Positions 10,496 to 18,535 are shown, numbered from the stretch's first letter. The stretch: DNA of 48,110 bases from JAGLOK01 sp023139005 (GCA_030637745.1 DAOWFX010000119.1:1-48110); one strand, 5' to 3'. The notes: generated from the letters alone by a model not told the origin. Numbers and translations: made by a program.

Positions 10496-11125
10496 TTACT
10501 TTGTTCCAAATAACCGATCTCCTGCATCCCCAAGTCCGGGTACGATGTATCCATGCTCATTGAGCTTTTTATCTACTGCTGCAACAAATATATCCACATC
10601 ATCGTGGTCATCCTGCACTTTTTTTATTCCCTCAGGTGCTGCGATTAAACACATTAGCTTAATCTGTGTACATCCTCTGTCCTTCAAAAACTGTATAGCA
10701 GCCGATGCACTTCCACCAGTTGCAAGCATCGGGTCCACTACGATGAGTTCACGTTCTTCAACGTCGGCTGGAAGTTTGCAGTAATATTCAACAGGTTGTA
10801 GTGTCTCAGGATCACGATATAGTCCAACATGGCCTACCCTAGCTGCGGGAACAAGCTTTAGTATCCCATCTACCATGCCTAGTCCTGCACGTAATACAGG
10901 TACAACACCGAGTTTCTTTCCGGTAATTACTTTAGTCTTTGTCCTTGCAATAGGTGTTTGTATTTCAACCTCTGCAAGTGGTAGGTTACGTGTAACTTCA
11001 AACGCCATAAGCGTTGCCACTTCATCCACCAAGTCTCTAAAGTCTTTTGATCCGGTTTGTTTGTCTCTAATCAGTGTTAGCTTGTGCTGTATAAGAGGGT
11101 GATCCATTACTACTAGCTTTGCCAT
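10496..11125 (-). CDS. upp: Uracil phosphoribosyltransferase
   Basis: A 209-residue UPRTase that makes UMP from uracil and PRPP in pyrimidine salvage. The PRPP-binding motif VVDPMLATGGSA, the flexible arm region ITGKKLGVVPVLRAGLGMVDG and the C-terminal uracil-binding block YIVPGLGDAGDRLFGTK are all intact, and the length is exactly typical. It follows rpiB by 14 bases on the same strand and shares its promoter. A pyrimidine-nucleoside phosphorylase, which releases uracil from uridine, is encoded at 33129-34385, so both salvage steps are present in the window although not linked. Confidence 0.98.
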   Translation of the reverse strand: MAKLVVMDHPLIQHKLTLIRDKQTGSKDFRDLVDEVATLMAFEVTRNLPLAEVEIQTPIARTKTKVITGKKLGVVPVLRAGLGMVDGILKLVPAARVGHVGLYRDPETLQPVEYYCKLPADVEERELIVVDPMLATGGSASAAIQFLKDRGCTQIKLMCLIAAPEGIKKVQDDHDDVDIFVAAVDKKLNEHGYIVPGLGDAGDRLFGTK

Positions 11126-11139
11126 TGTCGTCCTCCAGT

Positions 11140-11586
11140 TTATTTTCTATATTTTTTATCAATTTTGTTGATTATATCCACACGTGTTGCATGGCGTCCT
11201 CCAAGGAACACTGTGTTTAGGAAAGTATTTATTATCTCTTTTGCTACACCCATACCAATGACACGTGCTCCCAAAGCAAGCATGTTCGCATTATTATGTT
11301 CTCTTGCCATTTTCGCCATATATGAATTGGTGCACACAGCACAACGAATACCCGGAACTTTGGATGCTGCCATGGATATCCCAATACCTGTGCCACAGAT
11401 TATGATTCCGAATTGTGCATTTCCATTCGCTACTTCTGTTGCTGCTTTTTCACCATAAATGGGATAGTCTACAGATTCTTCAGAGAATGAGCCGATATCA
11501 TTTACTTTATAGCCTTTACTTTCAAGATGCTCCTTGAGTTGAGATTTCATCTCATATGCTGCTTGGTCAGAGCCAATTGCAATCAT
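11140..11586 (-). CDS. rpiB: Ribose 5-phosphate isomerase B
   Basis: A 148-residue RpiB/LacAB-family isomerase interconverting ribose 5-phosphate and ribulose 5-phosphate. The segment ICGTGIGISMAASK holds the catalytic Cys and the Gly-rich phosphate loop, and GGRHATRVDII supplies the His/Arg phosphate ligands. The opening motif is IGSDQAAYEMK, where most family members read SDHAG; the His that normally follows the Asp is Gln here. The start at 11586 has GGAGG close upstream; an upstream in-frame start at 11613 would add nine residues not found in the family. First gene of the rpiB-upp unit. Confidence 0.95.
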   Translation of the reverse strand: MIAIGSDQAAYEMKSQLKEHLESKGYKVNDIGSFSEESVDYPIYGEKAATEVANGNAQFGIIICGTGIGISMAASKVPGIRCAVCTNSYMAKMAREHNNANMLALGARVIGMGVAKEIINTFLNTVFLGGRHATRVDIINKIDKKYRK

Positions 11587-11632
11587 ATTTCCTCCAAATG
11601 GTGTTGAATCCATTAATTAAATAATCTATCGT

Positions 11633-11661
11633 ATTATATACAATTTCCTTCTATTATTCAA
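11633..11661 (-). promoter_or_regulatory. Sigma-70-type promoter for rpiB-upp
   Basis: On the minus strand TTGAAT (11661-11656), a 17-base spacer and TATAAT (11638-11633) form a near-consensus promoter about 47 bases before the rpiB start. Confidence 0.7.
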
Positions 11662-11741
11662 GCATACATATTGCACGATATTAATGATGTTTTGATATCT
11701 TATTTCATACTATATTATACATCTTTTCCTCATAATAAAAT

Positions 11742-11773
11742 ACCACCCATTCATTTGTAAATGATTGGGTGGT
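11742..11773 (-). terminator. Terminator behind the LiaF-like membrane protein gene
   Basis: Long stem ACCACCCA-T-TCATT / AATGA-T-TGGGTGGT with a loop of about five bases. On the minus strand it is followed by ATTTTATTATG. It lies just below the membrane-protein gene ending at 11811 and above the rpiB promoter. Confidence 0.7.
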
Positions 11774-11810
11774 GATATCCATTCTTGCTTATTTTCAAAT
11801 AATTTATAGG

Positions 11811-12362
11811 CTACTCAACATCCACATGAACATCGGTTTTCTTTTCTTCGCTTTGCTTGTTTTTATTGGCAAATGCAATAATTATTACAATGACACCAAT
11901 TACAATTAATGCAACTGCAGCTGTCATTGCAAAGCTTGAAAACTGTTCTCTCAAAAGAAAAAATGTTGCTAATGTAAACAGTACAATAACCGGTATCCAT
12001 GATCCTTGTCGCCCTCTGGAGAATAGCTTTAGTTCCAGCAAGCCAAAGGCCGGACCCAAAAGGAACACAGGCCACAAGACACCAACATTGCCCCAACCCG
12101 TAGTACGTAAGAACAAGAACAAACATCCATATACGAGTAATATTCCACCGGGAACTAGTATTCCAGGATTATGTCTTTTCCCTGCAAAAAACTGCACATG
12201 AAATGAGATCCCGATGAGTATCATCACTATAGGCCATAGATAGTTCCAGTCAAAGTTATTAAAGATTTCAGTAAAATCCAATACATCTAATTGTGTAAGC
12301 ACAATCACTACACCAACAAGTATTAGCACGATTCCCCAAAAAATTGTATTTGCTTTTTTCAT
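11811..12362 (-). CDS. DUF5668 / LiaI-LiaF-like transmembrane protein
   Basis: A 183-residue membrane protein with about five or six hydrophobic segments, beginning TIFWGIVLILVGVVIVL and including WPIVMILIGI and WPVFLLGPAFGLLEL, plus a short charged tail ending KKTDVHVDVE. The FWGIVLILVGV opening and WP-x-x-x-I-L-I-G repeats are typical of the LiaI/LiaF-like membrane region (DUF5668), found in cell-envelope stress systems of Gram-positives, but no LiaF C-terminal domain is present. Function unknown. It lies 37 bases behind lgt, probably cotranscribed. Confidence 0.75.
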   Translation of the reverse strand: MKKANTIFWGIVLILVGVVIVLTQLDVLDFTEIFNNFDWNYLWPIVMILIGISFHVQFFAGKRHNPGILVPGGILLVYGCLFLFLRTTGWGNVGVLWPVFLLGPAFGLLELKLFSRGRQGSWIPVIVLFTLATFFLLREQFSSFAMTAAVALIVIGVIVIIIAFANKNKQSEEKKTDVHVDVE

Positions 12363-12399
12363 TTTACACTTCCTTATCTAGAAATAACAAAATCACTGC

Positions 12400-13419
12400 T
12401 TATGGTTTTGTTGTTTCGTTTGTAGAATCTTCTTTTTTTGCTCTCTTTTCAGTCTTCACTTGAGCAAGTTCAGCCTCTGGTTGAATTCTTCTTCCCTTTT
12501 TATTATCCGATCTCATCTGACGTGATCTATCATCCATTAGTTTCAAGTCTTCACTGACTTTAGTTGTATCAGATGTTTCAGTTGGTTCTGTTTCTTTTTC
12601 TTTGCGCTTGAAAAAGTTAAAAAACTTCACATTATATGCTTTAGCAATCACTGTATTCTTTCTTAAAATGAGCATAATAATCGCAAACAAAATTAATATG
12701 ATACTAATAAGTTGATTGACCTTAATGCCTGTGCTAAATAACCACTGGCTATCTGTTCTGAATGTTTCTATTACAGCTCTACCAATTCCATATAGTAATA
12801 AATATAAGTAGAAAACGTTGCCTTCTTTTCTATCCTTTTTCATATAGTACATTAAGAATAAGAATATGAGTACGTTCCACATAGATTCATAGAAGAAAGT
12901 TGCCATGTGAAATGCTCTTTCTGCTTCAACAAACACACTTGCAGGGAAAAATGTCCACGCAGGATTTGTAACCAGCCATCCATATGCTTCTTGGTTTGCA
13001 AAGTTACCCCAACGACCTATGGCTTGTCCCAAAATAAGTGAAGGGATCACAATATCCGTAATTGCAAAGAACCTTTTCTTGCTAAACTTGCAGTATAGTG
13101 CAGTACCGATGAGCCCACCGATGAGTCCACCATAAATAGCAAGTCCTCCGTTCCATATCTTGAATACTTCAATGAAGGGTCCACCTCTATAGAACTCCCA
13201 ACTAAACACAACATAGTGTATTCGAGCTCCGAGTACAGCTGATATCACAGCAACCAGAGCAATATCTAAAACCATTTCTGATTTGTATCCCCTACGCCTT
13301 GCATTGTATGTGGCTACCCATATTCCTAGAAGCATCGCTAAAGCGATAATAATTCCATACCAATATATTGAGCGTGTTACACCAAATAAATTTATTGTAA
13401 ATGCGACATTGTTTATCAT
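12400..13419 (-). CDS. lgt: Prolipoprotein diacylglyceryl transferase
   Basis: An integral membrane enzyme that transfers diacylglycerol from phosphatidylglycerol to the lipobox cysteine of prelipoproteins. Signature blocks are SIYWYGIIIALAMLLGIW, LGARIHYV, NGGLAIYGGLIGG and GRWGNFANQEAYG, the last holding the conserved Arg. After the seven-helix core (about residue 265) there is a roughly 70-residue charged tail (KRKEKETEPTETS..., Lys/Glu/Arg rich) that is longer than in the minimal enzyme. The window encodes at least three likely substrates: lipoproteins at 22280, 28395 and 32112. Clear GGAGG site before the ATG. Confidence 0.95.
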   Translation of the reverse strand: MINNVAFTINLFGVTRSIYWYGIIIALAMLLGIWVATYNARRRGYKSEMVLDIALVAVISAVLGARIHYVVFSWEFYRGGPFIEVFKIWNGGLAIYGGLIGGLIGTALYCKFSKKRFFAITDIVIPSLILGQAIGRWGNFANQEAYGWLVTNPAWTFFPASVFVEAERAFHMATFFYESMWNVLIFLFLMYYMKKDRKEGNVFYLYLLLYGIGRAVIETFRTDSQWLFSTGIKVNQLISIILILFAIIMLILRKNTVIAKAYNVKFFNFFKRKEKETEPTETSDTTKVSEDLKLMDDRSRQMRSDNKKGRRIQPEAELAQVKTEKRAKKEDSTNETTKP

Positions 13420-13532
13420 TATACTACCTCCATTTAAAGAAATTATACATTTTACCTTTAAGTAATGTCAATAAAAATACAGGGAATACATGTATCTGTA
13501 ATATAATATTAATGTTTCACCATATACCAAAG

Positions 13533-13562
13533 AAAAAAAGAGCTTCCCGCAAGCGAGAAGCT
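13533..13562 (-). terminator. Intrinsic terminator behind the 13.6-14.6 kb gene pair
   Basis: Stem AGCTTC-c-CGC / GCG-a-GAAGCT (13541-13562) with a short AA loop. On the minus strand it is followed by CTTTTTTTC, a strong U tract. It lies about 77 bases below the stop at 13639. Confidence 0.8.
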
Positions 13563-13638
13563 ATAAAAGAAAGAAAATTAAACAACCCTTCCAATACACA
13601 ATTTTTATGATTTGCCCCATTAGGCAAATACTGAATTC

Positions 13639-14232
13639 CTAGCCATACATTTGCATGTTTTGCTGCATGCTAGAAACCATTTGCGTCTGCGTTTTCATAA
13701 AGTAATCAAGACGCCTATAGCATCGCATCAGTTCTTTTTGCGTAAAAAGTGGCTGATATTTTTTTTGCAATGCTAAATTCTCAAGTGATAAATCTAATCT
13801 GCTACACCTTACAAGCTTTCGAAGCTCATTATTGATGTCACTGCTAATGGATATTTTTAAACTATAGTATCCACCACATTCATCCAGAGAATATAACAGA
13901 TGAGAAAAATCATCGTAGTTCTTCATAATCGAGTAGCATTTGTATGCATCATCATCAAAATCTCTTTTCAACCACATTTTTTCTCTGGTGGTTAGTCGAT
14001 CTTGATATTTGTTCATTTGCTTTACAAATCCCTCTTCCACCTTTATTAATTCATAAGGATGGTTCTCATTGCGCGTATAATAATATACAGCAGTGAGATT
14101 ACGGCTATCTTGTGTGATGATATGAATATTGAAGTATGGTGGTTCTTCATATATTTTGATCACATCAAAGTACCCATATTGTTTAAATTCACTAAATAGT
14201 AAATCATATAATTTGTCAGCGTATTTTATCAA
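13639..14232 (-). CDS. Uncharacterised protein, helical C-terminus rich in Gln/Met
   Basis: Not recognised. From the chosen TTG start (LIKYADKLYDLLF) the protein has 197 residues, no signal peptide and no membrane segment; it ends in a Met/Gln-rich helix (MKTQTQMVSSMQQNMQMYG). The central part (FNIHIITQDSRNLTAVYYYTR) looks like beta strands. Start choice: AGAAGG lies six bases before the TTG at 14232, whereas an ATG at 14256 has no close site. The gene overlaps the end of the upstream DUF7662-like gene by 17 bases, so the two are probably translated together and may act together. Followed by a strong terminator at 13533-13562. Confidence 0.6.
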   Translation of the reverse strand: MIKYADKLYDLLFSEFKQYGYFDVIKIYEEPPYFNIHIITQDSRNLTAVYYYTRNENHPYELIKVEEGFVKQMNKYQDRLTTREKMWLKRDFDDDAYKCYSIMKNYDDFSHLLYSLDECGGYYSLKISISSDINNELRKLVRCSRLDLSLENLALQKKYQPLFTQKELMRCYRRLDYFMKTQTQMVSSMQQNMQMYG

Positions 14233-14617
14233 GTAGCACCTTCTTTTTAGAGTCATATATATTGCGATCAATAATTCCTAGTTCATATAACTCATGCAAG
14301 TTCTTTAGCAACGGCGGGACTTCTAAGGCCTTTACTATTGGTATGTTTATTTTCAATGCATCATTCTTTTTTGATGGCATCGATCTGATAAACTCTACAT
14401 ACTTTTCGCCTTCATAATTAACGTGGTTTACTTTCCAGTTGATATTTGTCCAAAACTTAGATAAATGACTCGACGAGTTTGCCCACATCGCTCTATATGT
14501 TTTGGCTGAAACAGATAGCGGACATCCTAAAATGTCTTCAATATCTTCAAATGTCAGCCGTATAATCTCTTCATCGCTACTTTTGAGATACCTTGTTAAA
14601 GGATCATATTTGCTCAT
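14216..14617 (-). CDS. DUF7662-like domain fused to a SHOCT-like C-terminus
   Basis: A 133-residue protein. Residues 1-80 (KYDPLTRYL at the start, then IRLTFEDIEDILGCPLSVSA, YRAMWANS, INWKVNHV) follow the pattern of a small domain I recognise as DUF7662-like: LTF-x-E-I-E-x-I-L-G, then S-A, then WWAN, then a G/N-W-x-V strand. Residues 100-133 (LKNLHELYELGIIDRNIYDSKKKVLLDKI) match the SHOCT pattern of a short helix, G-I-I, and a second helix with KK-x-x-LL-x-x-I. SHOCT segments usually serve as oligomerisation or targeting tails. GGAGGG lies 11 bases before the ATG. The partner gene overlaps its end. Confidence 0.65.
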   Translation of the reverse strand: MSKYDPLTRYLKSSDEEIIRLTFEDIEDILGCPLSVSAKTYRAMWANSSSHLSKFWTNINWKVNHVNYEGEKYVEFIRSMPSKKNDALKINIPIVKALEVPPLLKNLHELYELGIIDRNIYDSKKKVLLDKIR

Positions 14618-14659
14618 ATCTTATCTAACCCTCCAAAGGAATCCCCATCCCTTGTATTA

Positions 14660-14688
14660 ATAATATTCTAGATTATTACATTTGTCAA
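14660..14688 (-). promoter_or_regulatory. Sigma-70-type promoter for the DUF7662-like gene
   Basis: On the minus strand TTGACA (14688-14683), a 17-base spacer and TATTAT (14665-14660), 43 bases before the ATG at 14617. Confidence 0.65.
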
Positions 14689-14958
14689 TTACTTTTATCT
14701 ATTTTTTATATATTTATTATAACTTATTTATATTATTCTTGTATTTTTCGAATATTATTACACTTTTCATGGAAACTCATGGCTTGGTTGGGGTTTCTGT
14801 CCTTTCGAGCATTTTTTGCTCATTAACGAAAAATCATAACCAGATACCATAATGGTATGTCGTTATGCTCTCAACAAACGCCCATATACATACTAAAATT
14901 GAAAATCTAAGCAAATAACTAAAAAAGTATAGTCATAGCTATTAAGCGGTTGACAAAT

Positions 14959-14995
14959 CATCTTCACATAAAAAAAAACCCACATGTTGTGAACT
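14959..14995. repeat. 37-base dispersed repeat, copy 1
   Basis: The other copy of the element at 18536-18572, lying seven bases from the tRNA 3'-end copy. No coding sense is preserved. Confidence 0.55.
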
Positions 14996-15001
14996 GCTTT
15001 T

Positions 15002-15024
15002 TGGTATAGAATAACGGATTCAAA
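15002..15024 (-). repeat. tRNA-Ala 3'-end copy, candidate attachment-site remnant
   Basis: The plus-strand bases TGGT, AT, AGAATAACGGATTC match the tRNA-Ala(GGC) 3' end at 31831-31850 in 18 of 20 positions, including the encoded CCA, and in the same orientation. The rest of the tRNA is not preserved next to it. The tRNA gene's 3' end faces this copy across about 16.8 kb, the geometry left by an element that integrated into the tRNA 3' end. Confidence 0.55.
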
Positions 15025-15062
15025 GTCGGGAGCTTTAACTACCAGATATCCTAACTCCTCAC

Positions 15063-15093
15063 CTCATGTGTTTTCCTTACCTTAACACATGAG
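15063..15093 (-). terminator. Hairpin behind the ABC exporter operon
   Basis: Perfect 10-bp inverted repeat CTCATGTGTT / AACACATGAG with an 11-base spacer, 13 bases below the stop at 15106. No U tract follows on the minus strand, so termination strength is uncertain. Confidence 0.45.
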
Positions 15094-15105
15094 TTCAGAC
15101 GATTT

Positions 15106-15633
15106 CTACAAATGTATCATCGCCCTCAGTATCGTTTTTCGACGCAGTCTAACCTTTATTCTTAATTTAGGCTTAAAAATTACCAACCCTATAGCCGCAA
15201 GATACCCAATCAGCATAATTAGAGGAATTGGTCCTAATGAGGTTTGACGTGATAGAAACAGGTCCTTTAAATCTTGTGTAATTGTGATATGAGGATCGAA
15301 CAGAATTGCAAATTTTATGTCCAAAACAATTGTATAGATATCAACAGGAAGCCAGTGATAAAAAAGAATAAAACACACTAAAAACCATCTGTCTTTTTTT
15401 AATTTGAATGGGCCCGTTTGCCAGAAAATTAGTCCCGATATAAAAACTGTACAATATGCAATAATCAGCATAATTGATCCCCGTGACATCAAAATATATC
15501 CAAATTGTTCCATTGAAGCATCAGATATAAGCATAGTAGAAATCCCTATTAACATTTGAAATGCAATTCCGCCTAGTAGCAGAAAGCTCCCAATAATTAA
15601 GGTGTAGAGTGATATTTTAGCAATGATTTTCAT
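15106..15633 (-). CDS. Four-helix membrane protein, last gene of the ABC exporter operon
   Basis: Not recognised. The 175-residue protein has four hydrophobic segments (about residues 7-35, 54-73, 82-104 and 133-151) and a very basic C-terminus (RIKVRLRRKTILRAMIHL), which predicts an inside tail. AAGGAG lies five bases before the ATG. It follows the ABC ATPase gene by 167 bases on the same strand, so it may be an accessory subunit or an immunity-like membrane partner of the exporter; that is only a guess from position. The gap at 15634-15800 holds no gene. Confidence 0.6.
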   Translation of the reverse strand: MKIIAKISLYTLIIGSFLLLGGIAFQMLIGISTMLISDASMEQFGYILMSRGSIMLIIAYCTVFISGLIFWQTGPFKLKKDRWFLVCFILFYHWLPVDIYTIVLDIKFAILFDPHITITQDLKDLFLSRQTSLGPIPLIMLIGYLAAIGLVIFKPKLRIKVRLRRKTILRAMIHL

Positions 15634-15800
15634 ATTTCTCCTTGTATTAATAATCGTTCTGTAAAGTTAAATGAAAGTTGAGACCTTGCAAACCCTTTTG
15701 ATACAATGTTTATAGCACTAAACAAATATCTCCCGAAAGGAAAGCAAAGTCTCATGTCAAAATTATATGTATTGTTTCGTGTATCCACTTTAATATGTAC

Positions 15801-16475
15801 CTATGCTGATACTACGCTAATACGACCATCAGTAATTTGTAAACATGAATCCATACGTCGTGCAAGATCCATATTATGTGTTACTAAAATTAATGTCATT
15901 GAAAATTTCTTTTGCATTGCAATCATTAATTCAATAATGCGTGCTGTTGTTCTTGAATCAAGATTGCCTGTGGGCTCATCTGCAATCAATAGCTTTGGCT
16001 TTTTTACAATAGCTCTTGCAATTGCAACACGTTGTTTCTCTCCACCTGATAATTGATCAGCATAATGATATAGGCGTTTCTCTAGACCAACATCATATAT
16101 CGCCTTTTTGGCTTCTTCGATGGCTTTTTTACGACTCACACCATTAATAATCAAAGCCATAGCTACGTTATCTAGTACATTAAGTATTGGGTTAAGATAA
16201 TAATTCTGAAAAATAAACCCGATTTCCTTGGCTCTAAGCTCTGTCCTTGCATTACTGCTCATTTTTGAAATACATTTGTCTCCAAGAATTATTTCGCCTG
16301 ATGTTGCAGCGTCCAAACAGCCTATAATATGAAGAAAAGTTGATTTGCCTGATCCGGAGTCTCCAACAAGAGCATAGGATTTTCCAAAATCCAAACTGAG
16401 CTGAACATCTTCAAGGGCCTTTACGATAGTTGCATTATCACTATATGTTTTGTTCATATTTTTAATTGTTAACAT
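15801..16475 (-). CDS. ABC transporter ATP-binding protein, LolD/MacB type
   Basis: A 224-residue nucleotide-binding subunit. Walker A is GDSGSGKST (about residues 38-46), the signature is LSGGEKQRVAIARA, Walker B is LLIADEPTGNLD and the switch His is in VTHNMDLA. The NLDS segment after Walker B and the overall length are typical of the LolD/MacB/FtsE-like branch, which works with FtsX-type permeases as a mechanotransmitter or exporter rather than as a conventional importer. The AGGAGG site overlaps the stop codon of the permease gene 14 bases upstream, so expression is coupled. Confidence 0.95.
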   Translation of the reverse strand: MLTIKNMNKTYSDNATIVKALEDVQLSLDFGKSYALVGDSGSGKSTFLHIIGCLDAATSGEIILGDKCISKMSSNARTELRAKEIGFIFQNYYLNPILNVLDNVAMALIINGVSRKKAIEEAKKAIYDVGLEKRLYHYADQLSGGEKQRVAIARAIVKKPKLLIADEPTGNLDSRTTARIIELMIAMQKKFSMTLILVTHNMDLARRMDSCLQITDGRISVVSA

Positions 16476-16489
16476 TATAATTATTCCTC

Positions 16490-17644
16490 CTATTCGTAGC
16501 GCAAAGCTTTTATCGGGTCAATACGTGTTATGCGGATAACCGGTACGATAGCTGCTATTATCGTAACGATGTATGCAGCAGGTAAGTATTTTGCAATTAT
16601 CAATATATCAAACAGATTTTCAGCCATCATATATCTTAAAACATAACCTGAGATAATAGTGGCAACAATACAACCCATTGTTGCTATGAACAACATCTCA
16701 TAGACTATAATAGTATTAACCATCCGGTTCTTAGCTCCTAAGGCTTTGAGAATGCCAATCTCTTTCGTTCTTTCGTTTACTGTTATGGACATCACTGTAA
16801 TTAGAATTAAGATTGCTATCACCAAAACGGCAACTCGAATACCATTTATCATATTCTCAAACAAGCGAATGCCTTCCTCTGCATTACGACTAATTGTCTC
16901 TGATGTCACAAAGTTCAATTTACCATTCATCGCCGTCACTTGCTGAATAAATAAATCCATATCCTTAACTTCATTAAGATAGACAATAGTTGCAGATATC
17001 ATCATTTCTTTATCAATTAAGCGTTGTAGTGTTTTAATTGGTACAATAATGGCATTGTTAACAACCTTATCCTGTGATACTTCTAAAATACCAACGATTG
17101 TGAAATATTCATCTATAAATTCTATCATAGATCCAACAGTGATTTGTCCTTGTTCTTTAGTTAACACCTCAAATGCCTTTGCACCAATAATACATTCCTG
17201 TGCCTGTGTATTTGAGAACTGAAGATTTCCTTTGATTACTTTCGTTTCGCTAGCTATACTACCCGTAAATGCTTTAACTTTGTTTTCATCAATGCCTGTT
17301 AACAGCACTTCAGGCGGTTCACCTGGATATAGCGGTGCTTTCAATCCAAAAAACAAAATATTAGCTGACATATCTTTTTGAATCATTGGATATTCAAGGA
17401 TTGAATTTCCTATTGATTCGGATAAATCGCCAACAAGGGTAGGATAATTCTCGCCAGCTGTAAATGATTGAATTACAATTTTCCCTGCACCTCCAGCGCT
17501 TGCATGCTCATTCATTGTCGCTTTTTGATAATCAATAATACCGCTTACTACAATGACGAGTGAAAGCAGCCCTGCCAGTGCAGTAATGGTCAAAGATGAG
17601 CGCAGCCATCTCTTTTTAATACTTTGTACTACATAAAATATCAT
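16490..17644 (-). CDS. FtsX/MacB-type ABC permease
   Basis: A 384-residue permease with the layout of MacB-family subunits: one N-terminal membrane helix (about residues 15-37), a large external domain (about 40-260, including AKAFEVLTKEQGQITVGSMIEF), and three C-terminal helices (about 270-295, 315-340 and 352-372) ending in the FtsX block VPVIRITRIDPIKALRYE. The cytoplasmic turn NERTKEIGILKALGA after the second helix is the usual coupling loop to the ATPase. Such pairs export peptides, lipids or drugs, or sense envelope damage; the substrate is unknown. AGGAGG lies just before the ATG. Confidence 0.93.
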   Translation of the reverse strand: MIFYVVQSIKKRWLRSSLTITALAGLLSLVIVVSGIIDYQKATMNEHASAGGAGKIVIQSFTAGENYPTLVGDLSESIGNSILEYPMIQKDMSANILFFGLKAPLYPGEPPEVLLTGIDENKVKAFTGSIASETKVIKGNLQFSNTQAQECIIGAKAFEVLTKEQGQITVGSMIEFIDEYFTIVGILEVSQDKVVNNAIIVPIKTLQRLIDKEMMISATIVYLNEVKDMDLFIQQVTAMNGKLNFVTSETISRNAEEGIRLFENMINGIRVAVLVIAILILITVMSITVNERTKEIGILKALGAKNRMVNTIIVYEMLFIATMGCIVATIISGYVLRYMMAENLFDILIIAKYLPAAYIVTIIAAIVPVIRITRIDPIKALRYE

Positions 17645-17696
17645 AATAATACCTCCTGATACTATTTTGGTTTATGGTTTCCTGTTTGTGCGAAAT

Positions 17697-17724
17697 ATAC
17701 ATCAGCATTTTCGTACTGATGTAT
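17697..17724 (-). promoter_or_regulatory. Inverted repeat between tetR and the ABC permease gene
   Basis: Perfect 9-bp inverted repeat ATACATCAG / CTGATGTAT with a 10-base centre, 53 bases upstream of the permease start and 38 bases past the tetR stop. The minus strand has no clear U tract after it. It may be the TetR operator controlling the exporter genes, or a weak internal terminator. Confidence 0.45.
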
Positions 17725-17761
17725 ATTAATTATTTTTAATTAAGTATAGCTTTTTATATAC

Positions 17762-18331
17762 CTATTTAATTAATTTGAAAATTGATTTGACAGTTTCACT
17801 TTCAATGTTAAGCTTAGGATTGGCGCTCAACAATCGCATACTCTCAGAAATAATACCTTTGATAAAGCACATGGTAATATCCACATTAGAAATTTTAAAT
17901 TCGCCTGATGTGATACCTTCTTGAAGCACTTTCTTGGTCAGTTCTCCTTGAGATTCTTTGAAAGCTAGTGCTGCCAACTCATACTTATACTTAAATTCAA
18001 AAGCATCATTATTCTTGAGCCACTCTTTGCTTTGGGTAAAAATCATACTCATCAATTTTATTAGCTTTTCTTCGCTTGTGCGACAATCCTCAAGATTTTT
18101 CTCCATATCTTGACCTATTTTTCTCGCAACCCTTGAAACGACATAATAGAATATTTCTTCTTTGGTAGAAAAGAAATTGTAGATAGTTTTCTTGCTCATT
18201 TTGAGTTCAGACGAAACATCATTTACTGAGGTTTTTTTAAAACCATAATGTTTAAAGTGTTTCTCGAAGCAATCGGTAATGACTTCCTTCTTGTTATCTG
18301 GTTTTTGTATTACTAATCTATTCACAGCCAT
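17762..18331 (-). CDS. TetR/AcrR-family transcriptional regulator
   Basis: A 189-residue one-component regulator. The N-terminal helix-turn-helix (about residues 15-60) includes GFKKTSVNDVSSELKMSKKTIYNFFSTKEEIFYYV, shown here only as the family pattern T-x3-D-V-x5-M-S-K-x-T-I-Y-x-F-F-x-x-K-E-E-I. The C-terminal ligand domain is divergent, as usual. It stands upstream of the FtsX-type permease and ATPase genes on the same strand, so it probably represses them and its own transcription; the inverted repeat at 17697-17724 is a candidate operator. The start has AAGGAAG upstream. Confidence 0.92.
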   Translation of the reverse strand: MAVNRLVIQKPDNKKEVITDCFEKHFKHYGFKKTSVNDVSSELKMSKKTIYNFFSTKEEIFYYVVSRVARKIGQDMEKNLEDCRTSEEKLIKLMSMIFTQSKEWLKNNDAFEFKYKYELAALAFKESQGELTKKVLQEGITSGEFKISNVDITMCFIKGIISESMRLLSANPKLNIESETVKSIFKLIK

Positions 18332-18415
18332 TCTTCCTTGTAAACCATATCCGTTTATCGTTTCCTTGTGTATAGTATCATAAATCTAAGTTTTGTCAAC
18401 TAGTTTCTTTTACAT

Positions 18416-18459
18416 AAAGAATTATATCTTTCTCAAAGATGCTTCAACTTAAATAGATT
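18416..18459 (-). repeat. IS6-like transposase 5'-end remnant
   Basis: Forty-four bases nearly identical to 31631-31673 (one base indel and two substitutions), which is the N-terminal coding region of the IS6-like element there (pattern NLFK-x-KHFEKDIIL). No terminal repeats or further transposase sequence were found around it. Confidence 0.7.
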
Positions 18460-18535
18460 CTACCGCTTTACACATTTTACCTAATCCATTTGGGTTTGAA
18501 TTTGCTCAGCTCTTCTTGGACGGTTCTCATGACAT

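Larger units (their letters stand above)
14689..15062. other. Non-coding stretch with a palindrome, a dispersed repeat copy and a tRNA-end copy
   Basis: No gene was found here. The AT-rich first part (14690-14760) gives way to a 33-base nested palindrome at 14835-14867, where CATAAC and ATACCAT arms pair with ATGGTAT and GTTATG around a single A. A 37-base element at 14959-14995 recurs at 18536-18572. The last bases of the tRNA-Ala gene are copied at 15002-15021. The stretch marks the low-coordinate edge of the proposed island. Confidence 0.6.

Noticed and set aside
15706..16056. Plus-strand open frame of 116 codons opposite the ABC ATPase gene.
   Set aside because: It is the antisense of a clearly conserved ATPase and has no recognisable domain or ribosome binding site.
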